Shown here: in pieces, positions 8,717 through 18,110 of the stretch
Numbering within the stretch: position 1 is the stretch's first letter
Layout of the letters: each line of letters starts with the position of its first letter
Assembly: GCF_002795245.1 (NCBI RefSeq)
Contig: NZ_PGVG01000018.1
Location: 81,902-145,901 of the forward strand
Length of the DNA stretch: 64,000 nucleotides
Source: Bradyrhizobium forestalis
GTDB lineage: Bacteria; Pseudomonadota; Alphaproteobacteria; Rhizobiales; Xanthobacteraceae
Direction: 5' to 3'
Translations under genes and position numbers: made by a program
Notes under the pieces: model-generated
Told to the model about the DNA's origin: nothing
The model's input: only the letters and a program-made list of their open reading frames with translations
Database searches by the model: none

Positions 8717-10120
8717 ATGACAACATCTGCAAAGACCATTCTCATCACCACGCTGGCCGAATACCAGACCCGGTTCTGGATTCCGGTCGCGCAGCGGTTG
8801 CGCGCGGCAGGCCATGACGTCGAGTTGCTTGCCTTCGACGATCGCAGTGCCGAGATGGCGGTCGCCGAAGGCGTGCCGGTCACGAACATGTATCGCGAGG
8901 GTCTCAAGGCCGGTCCCTCGCCCGAGGATCGCAAGGCCTTCGATGCGCGCGTCGCCGCCTACGGACTGGACGGGACCAACTTCCTGCTCAGCCATGAGCG
9001 CTTCACCTTCGGCATCCGTGATACTGCCGCCTTGCGCCGGCGCTTCATGATCTACGCCAACGCGATGGAGACGCTGCTCGACCGGCTGGAGCGGCAAGGC
9101 AAGCGCGCCGAGCTGGTGCAGGAGCTCGGCGGCTTTCTCTCGGTGATCGCGAGCTTCTACGCCGCAAGGCGCCGGAGTATCCGCAACTGGTTTATCGAGC
9201 CGTCGTTCTTTCGCGGCCGCATGTATTTCACGCCGGACAGCTTTGCCGCTCCCGATATGATGGCGCAACCCGCGGATGCTGTGTCCCCCGAGGTGCGCGC
9301 CTATCTCGACGACACGCTGACGCAGCGCGCGATCGTCATTCCCAAGAAGGATCAGCATCATTATTCGGCAGCCTTCAAGAAGGTCGTCAATTTGCGCAAC
9401 GCCAACCGCCTCGTCGAGAAGCTCTGGGACCAGTTCGCGCTCGGCAAGCACCAGGAGTTCGGGCACAATCTGCGCCATGCCCAGGTCCACGCCGCGATGG
9501 CGCTCAATGCGACGCGGCTGCGCAAGCTCTACCGGCCGCTCCCCGAAACGTCGTTCGTCTACTATCCGTTCCACGTTCCGGCAGACATGGCGCTGACGCT
9601 GCGCTCGCCGGACTATCTCGACCAGGTCGCGACCGTCGACTTCCTGCTGCGTACGATCCCGGATTCGCACGTGCTCGTGGTGAAGGAGCATCCCGCCCAG
9701 ATCGGCGCAATCTCGGCCGCCCGCCTGTTCGAGCTCGCGCGCCGGTTCGACAATTTCGTGCTGTTGCCGCCGCAGACCAACAATTACACCGTGCTCGATC
9801 GCGCCGATGCCGTCGTCTCCGTCAACAGCAAGTCGGGCGCCGAAGCGCTGCTGCTCGGTAAGCCGGTCGTGGTGATGGGCGATGCGTTCTACCGCTCCTG
9901 TCCGCTGGTCTATGCGGTCGATCGTCTGGCCGATGTGCCCGCACGGTTGCGCGAGGCCCTCTCCGCCGGGCCGTTCGATCCGGCCAAAGGGGCGCCCTAT
10001 TTCGAGTCGGCCTGGCGGCGGTCTTATCCGGGCGAGCTCTATGTCAGCGATCCCAAACTGCTCGACACGTTTGCGGCCTCCTTGCGTGCCGCAATCGCCG
10101 AGCCGGCCCGTGTGAACTGA
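8717..10120 (+). CDS. Capsule polysaccharide synthesis-type protein (KpsS/LipB-like superfamily)
   Basis: 467 residues. The C-terminal segment VNSKSGAEALLLGKPVVVMG is the hallmark of the Capsule_synth family, whose best known members KpsC and KpsS are beta-Kdo transferases that build the lipid-anchored Kdo linker of group 2 capsules. An upstream VVKEHPAQIG also fits. The ATG at 8717 was chosen over an in-frame start at 8690 because the latter lies inside the preceding gene; the gap to that gene is four bases. A Kdo-transferase role is only one option; the protein could transfer another sugar of the same chain. Confidence 0.7.
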   Translation: MTTSAKTILITTLAEYQTRFWIPVAQRLRAAGHDVELLAFDDRSAEMAVAEGVPVTNMYREGLKAGPSPEDRKAFDARVAAYGLDGTNFLLSHERFTFGIRDTAALRRRFMIYANAMETLLDRLERQGKRAELVQELGGFLSVIASFYAARRRSIRNWFIEPSFFRGRMYFTPDSFAAPDMMAQPADAVSPEVRAYLDDTLTQRAIVIPKKDQHHYSAAFKKVVNLRNANRLVEKLWDQFALGKHQEFGHNLRHAQVHAAMALNATRLRKLYRPLPETSFVYYPFHVPADMALTLRSPDYLDQVATVDFLLRTIPDSHVLVVKEHPAQIGAISAARLFELARRFDNFVLLPPQTNNYTVLDRADAVVSVNSKSGAEALLLGKPVVVMGDAFYRSCPLVYAVDRLADVPARLREALSAGPFDPAKGAPYFESAWRRSYPGELYVSDPKLLDTFAASLRAAIAEPARVN

Positions 10121-10131
10121 ACGGACCCATC

Positions 10132-10881
10132 ATGCCGCTCGTCTCGATCATCACACCGTCCTGGAACGTCGAAGGCCTGATCGAGGAGACGATCCGCTCG
10201 GTCCAGAGCCAGACATTCGCCGATTGGGAGCTCTTGATCGCCGACGACTGCTCGACCGATAGGACGCCGGCGATCATCGCGGACATCGGCGCGCGCGATC
10301 CACGCGTCAAGCTGATCCGGCAGGCCAGGAATGGCGGCCCGGCGCTCGCGCGCCAGGCGGCGATCGACGCCGCGCAGGGCCGCTATCTCGCCTTCCTCGA
10401 CAGCGACGATCTCTGGCTGCCCGAGAAGCTGGAGCGCCAGCTCGCCTTCGCGAAGGCAAAGCAGGCCGCCCTCAGCTACACCGCCTTCCGCCGCATCAAC
10501 GAGGTCAACACCGTCACCGGACGGCTGATCGAGGTGCCGGCCTCGCTCACCTATGGGCAGCTGCTGAAGAACACCGCGATCGCGACGCTGACCGCGATGG
10601 TCGACCGCGAGATCGCCGGCCCCATCGCGATGAAGAACGAGGGCTATGACGATTTCTGCCTGTGGCTCTCGATCCTCAAGCGCGGCCATACCGCATACGG
10701 CCTCAACGAGGATCTGGCGCGCTACCGCGTCAGGGGCTCCTCGGTCTCGAGCCGCCCGATGCGCTCGGCCAAATGGGTCTGGCAGATCTACCGCAATGTC
10801 GAACACCTCTCGCCGATCAGGTCGGCTTGGTGCTTTACCCATTGGGGAGCGCGGGCGTGGCTGAAGCGGCGGGAATTCTAG
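10132..10881 (+). CDS. Family 2 glycosyltransferase
   Basis: 249 residues, a compact GT-A enzyme. The N-terminus VSIITPSWN, the IADDCSTDRT acidic patch (37-45) and the metal-binding DSDD at 90-93 are typical of inverting GT2 enzymes that use a nucleotide sugar. No membrane segment is present, so it is a cytoplasmic transferase acting on the membrane-bound lipid-linked glycan. It starts 11 bases after the previous gene, in the same operon. Sugar specificity cannot be read from the sequence. Confidence 0.9.
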   Translation: MPLVSIITPSWNVEGLIEETIRSVQSQTFADWELLIADDCSTDRTPAIIADIGARDPRVKLIRQARNGGPALARQAAIDAAQGRYLAFLDSDDLWLPEKLERQLAFAKAKQAALSYTAFRRINEVNTVTGRLIEVPASLTYGQLLKNTAIATLTAMVDREIAGPIAMKNEGYDDFCLWLSILKRGHTAYGLNEDLARYRVRGSSVSSRPMRSAKWVWQIYRNVEHLSPIRSAWCFTHWGARAWLKRREF

Positions 10882-10990
10882 CGGCCCCGCGGTCTGTGTG
10901 CGCGCGACGCAGCTACCTGCAACGATCGGAAATGAACATTGCGACCTCGATCGGTTGTCTCTAGTCTGGCCGACACCGGAGGGGCTTCGG

Positions 10991-12469
10991 GTGCACAATC
11001 AAGGCGTTATACCACTGAAAGCGCGTCCCGTCGTCGACCGCCGAGTCTGGATAGGCTGGACGTTGTGCAGTCTGTTTCCCGCAGTTTTTCTGCTGTGTCT
11101 GTTTGCGCTCACGTCACTGAGTGCGCCCGAACATGACGATTTCTGCTTCGCGTTTCAGTACGCGCGGCACAATTTCCTCCAGACCGTCTCGATCTTCTAT
11201 CATACGCAGTCAGGGCGGGTCCTGGCGCTGTGGCTGACACAGGTCCCATCGGCCCTCTCCACGGCGGCAGGTATCAGCCTTCTGTCGGCCTACTCACTGA
11301 CCATGGCCGTGAGCGCAGGACTGTTCCTGGTCGGCGTGGCCCTCGCCACGATCCGTGCATGGCCCCGCACGGGCGCTCTTCAACTGACTTTCCTCACGCT
11401 CGCATTCGCAGGCACCGTGCTTGGTGCGGCGCCGAGCGTAAGGGACCTGCTCTATTGGCTGTCGGCCGTGACCTGTTACCTTCCGCCGGCCTTGGTTACC
11501 ATTCTGATCCTCGGGGAGTGCATTCGGGCGATCGATCAGCAAACCAACTTTTCATGGCTGCTCAGTCTCGCAATGGCTCTGGGTGGATTCGCCGCTGCGC
11601 TATGCAACGAGTTCACCGGCGCCTGGCTCGTGCTGATCCTCCTGGCGTCATTGAGCGCGCGCTATCTTTACGGTCAGAAGCTCCAAATCGCACACCATGT
11701 CCTGATCGCAACAGCCATCGTCATCGGATGGCTCATCGTCGTCTCGGCCGACGGCAACAACGCGCGCATGACACAGCTCCCGAACGGCGGGCGTGTGGTC
11801 TGGTCGCTCTATGAAGGGGTTCTCGATGCGCTCGTCGGACTCGGGCGGTTCGCTCGAGAGCCCGCCACTATACTCTGGCTCGCTACGGCCGGCCTCTTTG
11901 CATTGGTCGAGGCTGACGCGACGTCCCCGACGCCGCAAAAACGCAAGCTGTTGGCTCTTGGCACGATCGCGATCAGCCTGGCGTGCTGCTATTTCGAATA
12001 TTTCACTCATCGATATGCGACGGGGATGCGGCTCATCGAACGAGCACAGAACCAGGCGTTGATCCTGCTGCTGTTCGGATCGACGCTGGGTGTCAGGCTG
12101 CTCGTCAGCGCCTACCGCCCGCAGCTACGCGAGCGTCTTGCGGCGGGCATGTGTCGCGGCCTGCTGGATCCGGTCGGGATGCCCGCGAGCCTGACGCTCC
12201 TCACGGTCGCCTCGCTCTTTCTGAGTTCGACGGCGTTCGAGCTGCGCTCGCAGTGGCAAGACTTGTACCCGTACTGGCGGGAGAGTGCCGAACGGCACCG
12301 CCTCCTGACAACGAGCCCCGAACCGATCATCTACATTCCGCGACACAAATGGACGCCGTCCTTGCTGATGACCGCGGATGTGACGGCTGATGCCGAACGA
12401 TTGCCGAACGACTGCATCGCCGCATATTACCATAAGTCCGCCGTCTACGCCGCCGACACACCGCGGTAG
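10991..12469 (+). CDS. Polytopic membrane protein, glycan-locus type (DUF6056-like)
   Basis: About 492 residues with roughly ten hydrophobic segments separated by short loops. An acidic EHDDFCFA motif lies in the first periplasmic loop (about residues 46-53), a layout shared with integral-membrane glycosyltransferases of GT-C type that use a polyprenyl-linked donor. GTG 10991 is chosen because GGAGGGG lies six bases upstream; an in-frame GTG at 10898 lacks such a site. It is followed 28 bases later by a GtrB-like gene, and such pairs often decorate O-antigen with a side-branch sugar. Function is inferred from fold and context only. Confidence 0.55.
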   Translation: MHNQGVIPLKARPVVDRRVWIGWTLCSLFPAVFLLCLFALTSLSAPEHDDFCFAFQYARHNFLQTVSIFYHTQSGRVLALWLTQVPSALSTAAGISLLSAYSLTMAVSAGLFLVGVALATIRAWPRTGALQLTFLTLAFAGTVLGAAPSVRDLLYWLSAVTCYLPPALVTILILGECIRAIDQQTNFSWLLSLAMALGGFAAALCNEFTGAWLVLILLASLSARYLYGQKLQIAHHVLIATAIVIGWLIVVSADGNNARMTQLPNGGRVVWSLYEGVLDALVGLGRFAREPATILWLATAGLFALVEADATSPTPQKRKLLALGTIAISLACCYFEYFTHRYATGMRLIERAQNQALILLLFGSTLGVRLLVSAYRPQLRERLAAGMCRGLLDPVGMPASLTLLTVASLFLSSTAFELRSQWQDLYPYWRESAERHRLLTTSPEPIIYIPRHKWTPSLLMTADVTADAERLPNDCIAAYYHKSAVYAADTPR

Positions 12470-12497
12470 CCACTTGCCTTGCCCGAGAGAGACTAAC

Positions 12498-13460
12498 GTG
12501 AAAACAATCAGCGTCATCACGCCCTGCTACAATGAAGAGCTGAACGTCAAGGATTGCTATGATGCGATCCGGCAGATCTTCGAGGGCGAGCTCAAGGGCT
12601 ATCGGCGCGAGCACATCTTCTGCGACAACGCCTCCGACGACCGCACCGTGGAGATCCTGCGCAAGATTGCGGCGCATGATCCCGCGGTCAAGGTAATCAT
12701 CAATGCGCGCAATTTCGGGCCGCTGCGCAACACCTACAACGGGGTGATGGCGAGCAGCGGTGACGCAGTTCTCCTGTTCATGCCGGCTGATCTCCAGGAT
12801 CCACCCGAACTGCTTCCCCAATTCGTCCAGTTGTGGGAGGCCGGAAACGAGATCGTGTACGGAATACGCGCCGTTCGGGAAGAGAGCCGCCTGATGCGTG
12901 GGCTCCGCAACGCCTACTACCGCGTGCTGACCAGATTCTCCGAGCTCAAGGTCCCCCCGGGAGTCGGAGACTTCCAACTCGTCGATCGGCGCATTGTCGA
13001 AGCCATGCGTCACGTCCGTGACGCCTATCCGTTCATGCGAATGATGACGTTCGAATGCGGCGGGCGCATGGTCGGCGTGCCCTACACCTGGCGCGAGCGT
13101 AAGAAGGGATTTTCGAAGAACCGCGCCAGCGCGCTCATCGATCAGGGTCTCAACGGACTCGTGTCCTTTACCACGGCGCCGGTACGCTTCGGCCTGTTCG
13201 CGGGCTTTCTGATCTCGGCCGCGAGCATTGCCTACGCAATCCTCAACTTCATCATCGGTCTGGTGCTCTATCAGAAGCTCGCCGAGCCAGGCATCCTCAC
13301 GCTGATCGTCGCCATGTTCTTCTTCGGCGGCGTGCAGCTGTTCTTCATGGGCATGATCGGCGAGTACGTCCTCGCGATCTACGGGCAGGTGCGGGAGAGG
13401 CCCGTGGTGTTCGAGCGCGAGCGCGTCAATTTCGACCCCTCTCCGCCATCCGGGGCGTGA
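12498..13460 (+). CDS. GtrB/DPM1-like polyprenyl-phosphate glycosyltransferase
   Basis: 320 residues. The GT-A domain shows VITPCYNEELN at the start and ADLQDPPE at 97-104, the diagnostic motif of polyprenyl-phosphate sugar synthases such as GtrB, ArnC and Dpm1. Two C-terminal hydrophobic helices (about 232-258 and 268-295) complete the GtrB architecture. These enzymes make undecaprenyl-P-sugar donors that are flipped and then used by a GT-C transferase; the preceding membrane protein is the natural candidate partner. The start is GTG 12498, with purine-rich GAGAGAG just upstream. Confidence 0.9.
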   Translation: MKTISVITPCYNEELNVKDCYDAIRQIFEGELKGYRREHIFCDNASDDRTVEILRKIAAHDPAVKVIINARNFGPLRNTYNGVMASSGDAVLLFMPADLQDPPELLPQFVQLWEAGNEIVYGIRAVREESRLMRGLRNAYYRVLTRFSELKVPPGVGDFQLVDRRIVEAMRHVRDAYPFMRMMTFECGGRMVGVPYTWRERKKGFSKNRASALIDQGLNGLVSFTTAPVRFGLFAGFLISAASIAYAILNFIIGLVLYQKLAEPGILTLIVAMFFFGGVQLFFMGMIGEYVLAIYGQVRERPVVFERERVNFDPSPPSGA

Positions 13461-13473
13461 CGCGCAGACGGCG

Positions 13474-14397
13474 TCAGCGCTTCGCCAGTGATTGCTCGAT
13501 CCGCGCGACGATCGCTGGAACCGAGAGGCCCGCGGCATCGAGCAGCGCCTCGCGCGATCCCGCATGCGAGGTCTTGCCGCCCTGCTCGGGAATGCCGATG
13601 CCCGCAATCGGCGGCCGGACTGCATCGCCGGCAAACACGCCCGCCACCAGGCCGAACAGGCCGCCGCGCAAAATGTGCTCTTCGAGCGTCACGATGAGCG
13701 AGGCGTCACGCACGGCGTCGCGGATCGCGGCCTCGTCGAGCGGTTTCAGGCAGGAGGCGCTGACCACACCGACGTCTCTGCCGCGCCCGGCGAGCTCGCC
13801 GGCGGCCTCCAGCGCGCGCGAGGCGATCGGTCCGGACGCGAGGATGACAATCTCCCGGCCCTCGCGCAGCACGCGCGGCTTGCGCGGGTCGGTCACGGCG
13901 GCGCCGAGGTTCGGCTCCCCTGCCCGGCTGAGCCGCAAGTACGACGGTTTGCCGCTTGCTGCGATCAGACGTGTCGCGGCGCGCACCTCCATGGGATCAC
14001 AAGGCACGAACACCTCGATGCCCGGCAGCATCGACATGATGCCTGCGTCCTCCAGCGCGTGGTGGGTGTAGCCCTGGCTGCCATAAGCATAGCCGGCGCC
14101 CACCGCCACGACCTTGACGTCGGCACCGTGGTAGCAGACGTCGTTGCGAAGTTGCTCGAGGCAGCGCAAGGTCGGAAAGTTGCCGATCGAATAGATGAAG
14201 ACCGTCTTGCCCGACAGCGCGATGCCGGCGGCGATCCCCGCCATGTTCTGCTCGGCCACGCCGACATTGAGGTATCGTTCGGGAAATTTCGCCGCGAACG
14301 GCTCCAGCACGGAGTAGCCGAGATCGCCGCAGAGCAGCCAGATGTCGGGATTCGCGCTTGCGGCTTGCGACAGGCTCTCGATGAACGTCGTCCTCAT
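13474..14397 (-). CDS. Transketolase-like, C-terminal subunit
   Basis: 307 residues, covering the pyrimidine-binding and C-terminal domains of a transketolase. LNVGVAEQNMAGIAAG (43-58) contains the catalytic glutamate (Glu49) that activates thiamine diphosphate. The gene starts inside the stop of its partner (ATGA at 14394-14397), so the two make a heterodimeric split transketolase. Split transketolases are found in amino-sugar, shikimate-like and secondary-metabolite pathways as well as central metabolism. Here both subunits sit next to an NAD-dependent epimerase within a CDP-hexose region, so a two-carbon ketol transfer to a sugar is worth considering. Confidence 0.9.
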   Translation of the reverse strand: MRTTFIESLSQAASANPDIWLLCGDLGYSVLEPFAAKFPERYLNVGVAEQNMAGIAAGIALSGKTVFIYSIGNFPTLRCLEQLRNDVCYHGADVKVVAVGAGYAYGSQGYTHHALEDAGIMSMLPGIEVFVPCDPMEVRAATRLIAASGKPSYLRLSRAGEPNLGAAVTDPRKPRVLREGREIVILASGPIASRALEAAGELAGRGRDVGVVSASCLKPLDEAAIRDAVRDASLIVTLEEHILRGGLFGLVAGVFAGDAVRPPIAGIGIPEQGGKTSHAGSREALLDAAGLSVPAIVARIEQSLAKR

Positions 14398-15212
14398 GCG
14401 CCGACCTCGGCCAGCGCCTGCGCGAGCAGCTCATCCGAAGGCGAGCGGTAGTGCCATTCGAGCTTGTTCTCCATAAAGCTCACGCCCTTGCCCTTCACGG
14501 TGTGGGCGATCACGACGGTCGGCCGGCCCGATGGTGCCGGCACGGCGCCCAGCACACGCTCGAGCGCGGCGAGGTCGTGACCGTCGATCTCCTCGACCTG
14601 CCAGCCGAACGATCGCCATTTCTCGGCGAAGGGATCGAGGTTGAGCACTTCGGCAACCGAGCCAAAACTCTGGATCTTGTTGAAGTCGACGATGACACAG
14701 AGGTTGTCGAGCTTGTGATGGGGCGCGAACAGGATGCCCTCCCAATTCGAGCCCTCGTCGCATTCGCCGTCGCTGAGCAGGCAGAACACGCGGCTGCCCG
14801 CACCTGCCGTCCGTGCGGCCAGCGCCATGCCGATTGCAATCGGCAGGCCATGGCCGAGCGAACCGGTCGAGACCTCGACGCCGGGCACGGCATGGCTGAC
14901 ATGTCCGGTGAAGATCGCGCCGTCGCGGCAATAGGTGTCGAGCTCGGCCAGGGAAAAGAAGCCGCATTCGGCGAGGGTCGCGTACATGATCGCCGTGGCG
15001 TGACCCTTGCTGAGCACAAAGCGATCGCGGCTTGGGCTTTGCGGATCGGCAGGATCGACGCGCAGAACCCGCGTGTACAGCACCGCCAGGATGTCCGCCA
15101 TCGACAGGCAGCCGCCGATATGGGAAGCCTTCGCGGCATGCACCATGCGCAAGGCGTGCGCACGGATCCGTCGCGCGAATTCTTTCGGCTCAGGAAGATT
15201 TGGTCGCGTCAT
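14394..15212 (-). CDS. Transketolase-like, N-terminal (thiamine diphosphate-binding) subunit
   Basis: 272 residues. The thiamine diphosphate motif runs from SDGECDEGSNWEG (147-159) to DFN (176-178), and substrate-side histidines are present in SHIGG (30-34) and KGHA (69-72). This matches the N-terminal half of transketolase, the C-terminal half being encoded by the next gene. The coding start overlaps the upstream epimerase by 23 bases, so all three minus-strand genes probably form one transcript from around 16110. Its substrate is not determined; see the finding on the branched-sugar module. Confidence 0.9.
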   Translation of the reverse strand: MTRPNLPEPKEFARRIRAHALRMVHAAKASHIGGCLSMADILAVLYTRVLRVDPADPQSPSRDRFVLSKGHATAIMYATLAECGFFSLAELDTYCRDGAIFTGHVSHAVPGVEVSTGSLGHGLPIAIGMALAARTAGAGSRVFCLLSDGECDEGSNWEGILFAPHHKLDNLCVIVDFNKIQSFGSVAEVLNLDPFAEKWRSFGWQVEEIDGHDLAALERVLGAVPAPSGRPTVVIAHTVKGKGVSFMENKLEWHYRSPSDELLAQALAEVGA

Positions 15213-16107
15213 GCCAGTCTACCGTCTCGCGTAGTCCCTCATCCAACGGCACTTCGGGATTCCAGCCCAGGGCGAGCATGCGCGAAACGTCCGCAGCCAG
15301 GATCATAACCTGATCGGGCCGATACGCCAACTCGCCGAAGCCGAGCGCGGCGCCGGGGTCGACGAGATCGCGGAGCCGCGTCACCGTCTCACGCAGCGGC
15401 GGCGCGTCCGCACTGCCGACGTTGAAGATGCCGCTCGCCGCTTCATGCGTGATCGCCAGGCGGAAAGCGCTCGCAGCATCGCGCGCGTGCAGAAACCCCC
15501 AGCGCTGCTCGCAAGCCGTCAGGGCCATGTATTGGCCGGAGCGCAAGTTCCGGATCATGCTCGGGATCAGCCAGTGGTCGGCATCCTTCGGGCCGTAAGT
15601 CGAGAAGATCCTGAGCCAAGCGGCGCGCAGCCCGCGCTCTTGGCACAGGCGCATCGCCATCGATCCGGCCGCGAGCTTGGCCATGCCGTACAACGTCGTC
15701 GGCCGCGGCGCGTCGTCCTCCCGGATTGCGCGATCGTAGGGTCCGTATTCCGCCTGCGATCCGGCGCCGACGAAGATCCTGGCGCCAGCCTCGGCTGCGA
15801 GTTCGGCGAGGCCCACTGTGTCGGCCACATTGACGGCCTGAACCGGGCTGTTGCGCTCGCTACCCGCTACGCCGCGCCAGGCCATGTGCACAACCGCCTC
15901 TGGGGCGAAGGCCGTCAGCGCCCTGCGCAGCCCGTCCAGCTGCTCCAGAGCGCCGGGAATCACGTGCAGACGGTCATGCACCTCCCTGAGGCGCCAGGCG
16001 GCGCCTGCCGGCCGCAGCAGGACGGCGACCTCGTGCCCCCGCGCCACGAGGTCCGCAACGAGATAGGAGCCCAGAAAGCCGCTCGCGCCGGTCACAAAAA
16101 TACGCAT
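15190..16107 (-). CDS. NAD-dependent epimerase/dehydratase (extended SDR)
   Basis: 305 residues. Rossmann loop TGASGFLG (6-13) and catalytic Tyr140/Lys144 in YGMAK identify an extended SDR acting on a nucleotide sugar. The general layout resembles CDP-4-keto-hexose reductases and epimerases of the CDP-tyvelose/abequose kind as well as dTDP-4-keto-rhamnose reductases. It is the first gene of a three-gene minus-strand operon with the transketolase subunits, and rfbF/rfbG are encoded about 2 kb further on. Reduction of a 4-keto sugar, before or after carbon-chain extension, is a reasonable inference. Confidence 0.85.
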   Translation of the reverse strand: MRIFVTGASGFLGSYLVADLVARGHEVAVLLRPAGAAWRLREVHDRLHVIPGALEQLDGLRRALTAFAPEAVVHMAWRGVAGSERNSPVQAVNVADTVGLAELAAEAGARIFVGAGSQAEYGPYDRAIREDDAPRPTTLYGMAKLAAGSMAMRLCQERGLRAAWLRIFSTYGPKDADHWLIPSMIRNLRSGQYMALTACEQRWGFLHARDAASAFRLAITHEAASGIFNVGSADAPPLRETVTRLRDLVDPGAALGFGELAYRPDQVMILAADVSRMLALGWNPEVPLDEGLRETVDWHDATKSS

Positions 16108-16276
16108 GCGCCCCCCGGGTAGATCAGCAACCGGGGCCCGTCAATGCTGGGGTGCGGAGGGTTCGCCGGGGCCAGGAGCCGCGCTCCAGGCCCATGGGAC
16201 CGATCCGACTTGATTATCCGGCCCACGCCGCTAAACGGGGGCCAGGATTGAAGTTCGACGACACAGGGGTAGATGC

Positions 16277-17230
16277 ATGAGCGATTTCAGGCTGGCTATG
16301 GTCTCCGCAGGCTTCGAGCACGGCGGAAACGTCACCCATCGTCACTTCGACGGGCATCCCGACCTGCTCGTCTATCCCTTCGAGTCGCAGCTCGGCAACC
16401 GCAACTTCAACGACTTCCTGTCCTCGGTCGAGCGCGTCCAGTACCGCTATCCCGAATTTCCGGAGGGACTGACGGCGGTCGAGCTCTACGAGCAGATGAT
16501 CGACGAGGAGCTGAAGACCTTCCTGCGCAAGCGCAACGGCTCCAAGTTCCGCGATGCGGACTGCGTGATGGACGAGAAGAAGCGCGTCGCCGAGTTCGCC
16601 CGGATCGTCGGTCAGCCGCCAATCTTCCGCCGCCAGGTGATCGAGGCCTTCTTTCGTGCGACCTTCGCGGCCTGGGAGAACTACTACACCAAGCCGCGCC
16701 CGGGCATGGTCCATGTCGGCTACTCGCCCGCCATCGGGATCGATGCAGACCGCATGGTGCGCGATTTCCCTGACATCCGCATCCTGCACATCGTGCGCAA
16801 TCCGTTCTCGGCCTATCGCGACACCAAGCGCCGCCCTTTCCCGCAGCCGCTGACGAAATATCTGATCACCTGGAACATCTATCACTCCACCGTCGAGATG
16901 TTCGCCAGGATGTATCCGGACAACGTGCGCATCTTCCGCTACGAGGATCTCGTCGCCGACAAGCGCAAGTTCATGACCGAGGCAGCCGAATTCATCGGCG
17001 TGCCCTTCGCCGACACCATGCTCTATCCGAGCTGGAACGGCGTCGAGATCAAGGACTCCATCGCGCCCTGGGGAACCGTGCTCAAGAGCACCAAGGACTA
17101 CAACCAGACCATCATCGGGGAGCTCTCGGACGAGGAGCGCAAGCAAATCGCGCAGGGCACCGCGGCACTCGCCCGTCATTTCGGCTACGATCGGATCGAC
17201 TATCTGAGCCCACTCTATCGTGCTGAGTAA
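16277..17230 (+). CDS. Sulfotransferase-like protein
   Basis: 317 residues. The segment IRILHIVRNPFSAYRDTKRR (around 168-186), with RNP at 174-176, is the 3'-phosphate-binding region of PAPS-dependent sulfotransferases, and the later VRIFRYEDLVADKRKF strand-helix is also typical. The N-terminal loop reads AGFEHGGN rather than the usual RSGTT form, so the 5'-phosphosulfate loop is divergent. It may therefore be a true glycan or lipid sulfotransferase with a variant loop or a repurposed relative. It overlaps the following kinase-like gene by 11 bases, and the pair lies between transketolase and CDP-glucose genes. Confidence 0.7.
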   Translation: MSDFRLAMVSAGFEHGGNVTHRHFDGHPDLLVYPFESQLGNRNFNDFLSSVERVQYRYPEFPEGLTAVELYEQMIDEELKTFLRKRNGSKFRDADCVMDEKKRVAEFARIVGQPPIFRRQVIEAFFRATFAAWENYYTKPRPGMVHVGYSPAIGIDADRMVRDFPDIRILHIVRNPFSAYRDTKRRPFPQPLTKYLITWNIYHSTVEMFARMYPDNVRIFRYEDLVADKRKFMTEAAEFIGVPFADTMLYPSWNGVEIKDSIAPWGTVLKSTKDYNQTIIGELSDEERKQIAQGTAALARHFGYDRIDYLSPLYRAE

Positions 17231-18110
17231 GATCGCCTTCTTCGAAACCGGCGACCCCCCCGACATCGCCGCCGACCGCGCGCGCCTCCTGCCCGCGCTG
17301 CGTCGGCATCTGCAATCCTTCGGCCACAACGTCACCGTCACGCCGGCGCCCGGCGGGACGCTTGGTGCCTGCTACGATGCGAATGTCTCCAGCGAAAAGC
17401 GCTTCCTAAAGACCCATCTCCCGGGCCCGAACGCGCTCGCCAGCCTCGCCAAGGAAGCCGACATCCTCCAGCAGCTCTACGGCAGCACCATCGTGCTCGA
17501 CCGTTTCGAAATCCCGCTCGCGGATGGGACGATGCGGCTCTGCCTGATGATGCCCATGCTCGTACCGCTGGCCGCCCCGATGCCGCCCGCTGATGCCGCC
17601 GCGATGGCGGGCGCGTTTAGCGAGCGGCTCAAGGACTGGCGGCCGGGTCACCTTTCCTCGTTTGAGCAGTATCTGGCATCTGCGGAGCAGGCCCTGAAAA
17701 CGCTGTCGGACCGCGGTCTGCTAGAGCGGACCAGCGCAGCCGAGGTGCGCCGATTGATCGTGCTGCTCGGAGACCGTCTCCCGGACCTGCCCGTAGCGCT
17801 CTGCCATGGCGATTTCGGCCCCAAGAACATCATGCTCCAGGGTACCACGCCGCGCGCAATCGATTGGGAAGACGCGTTCCGCGGTATCGCCGGGTACGAC
17901 TATCTCTACTGGCTGACCTTCATGGAGAACCGGCCGTTCCTGCAAACGGCTGCCTTCGGCCGAACCGGCCTATCGCCGGACGTCGAGCGCGCCATCCTCG
18001 TGCTCGTCGTCCTGCTCAAATCCTATCTGGCGGTCTTGTCGGGCGCGCATCTGACGCACGCAGTGTCGGCCAAGGACCGCATCGCCGAGATTCTCGATCT
18101 GCCGCGCTGA
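17220..18110 (+). CDS. Aminoglycoside-phosphotransferase-fold kinase
   Basis: 296 residues. The Brenner motif HGDFGPKN (196-203) with catalytic Asp198 and the metal-binding DWE (215-217) identify the APH/choline-kinase fold. Members phosphorylate aminoglycosides, choline, homoserine or sugars. GTG 17220 starts within the end of the sulfotransferase-like gene, which implies translational coupling and a shared substrate or pathway. Together they suggest modification of a surface glycan or a small building block with phosphate and sulfate. The stop codon abuts that of rfbG: TGA and the reverse TGA form TGATCA at 18108-18113, so there is no intergenic space. Confidence 0.75.
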   Translation: MLSKIAFFETGDPPDIAADRARLLPALRRHLQSFGHNVTVTPAPGGTLGACYDANVSSEKRFLKTHLPGPNALASLAKEADILQQLYGSTIVLDRFEIPLADGTMRLCLMMPMLVPLAAPMPPADAAAMAGAFSERLKDWRPGHLSSFEQYLASAEQALKTLSDRGLLERTSAAEVRRLIVLLGDRLPDLPVALCHGDFGPKNIMLQGTTPRAIDWEDAFRGIAGYDYLYWLTFMENRPFLQTAAFGRTGLSPDVERAILVLVVLLKSYLAVLSGAHLTHAVSAKDRIAEILDLPR

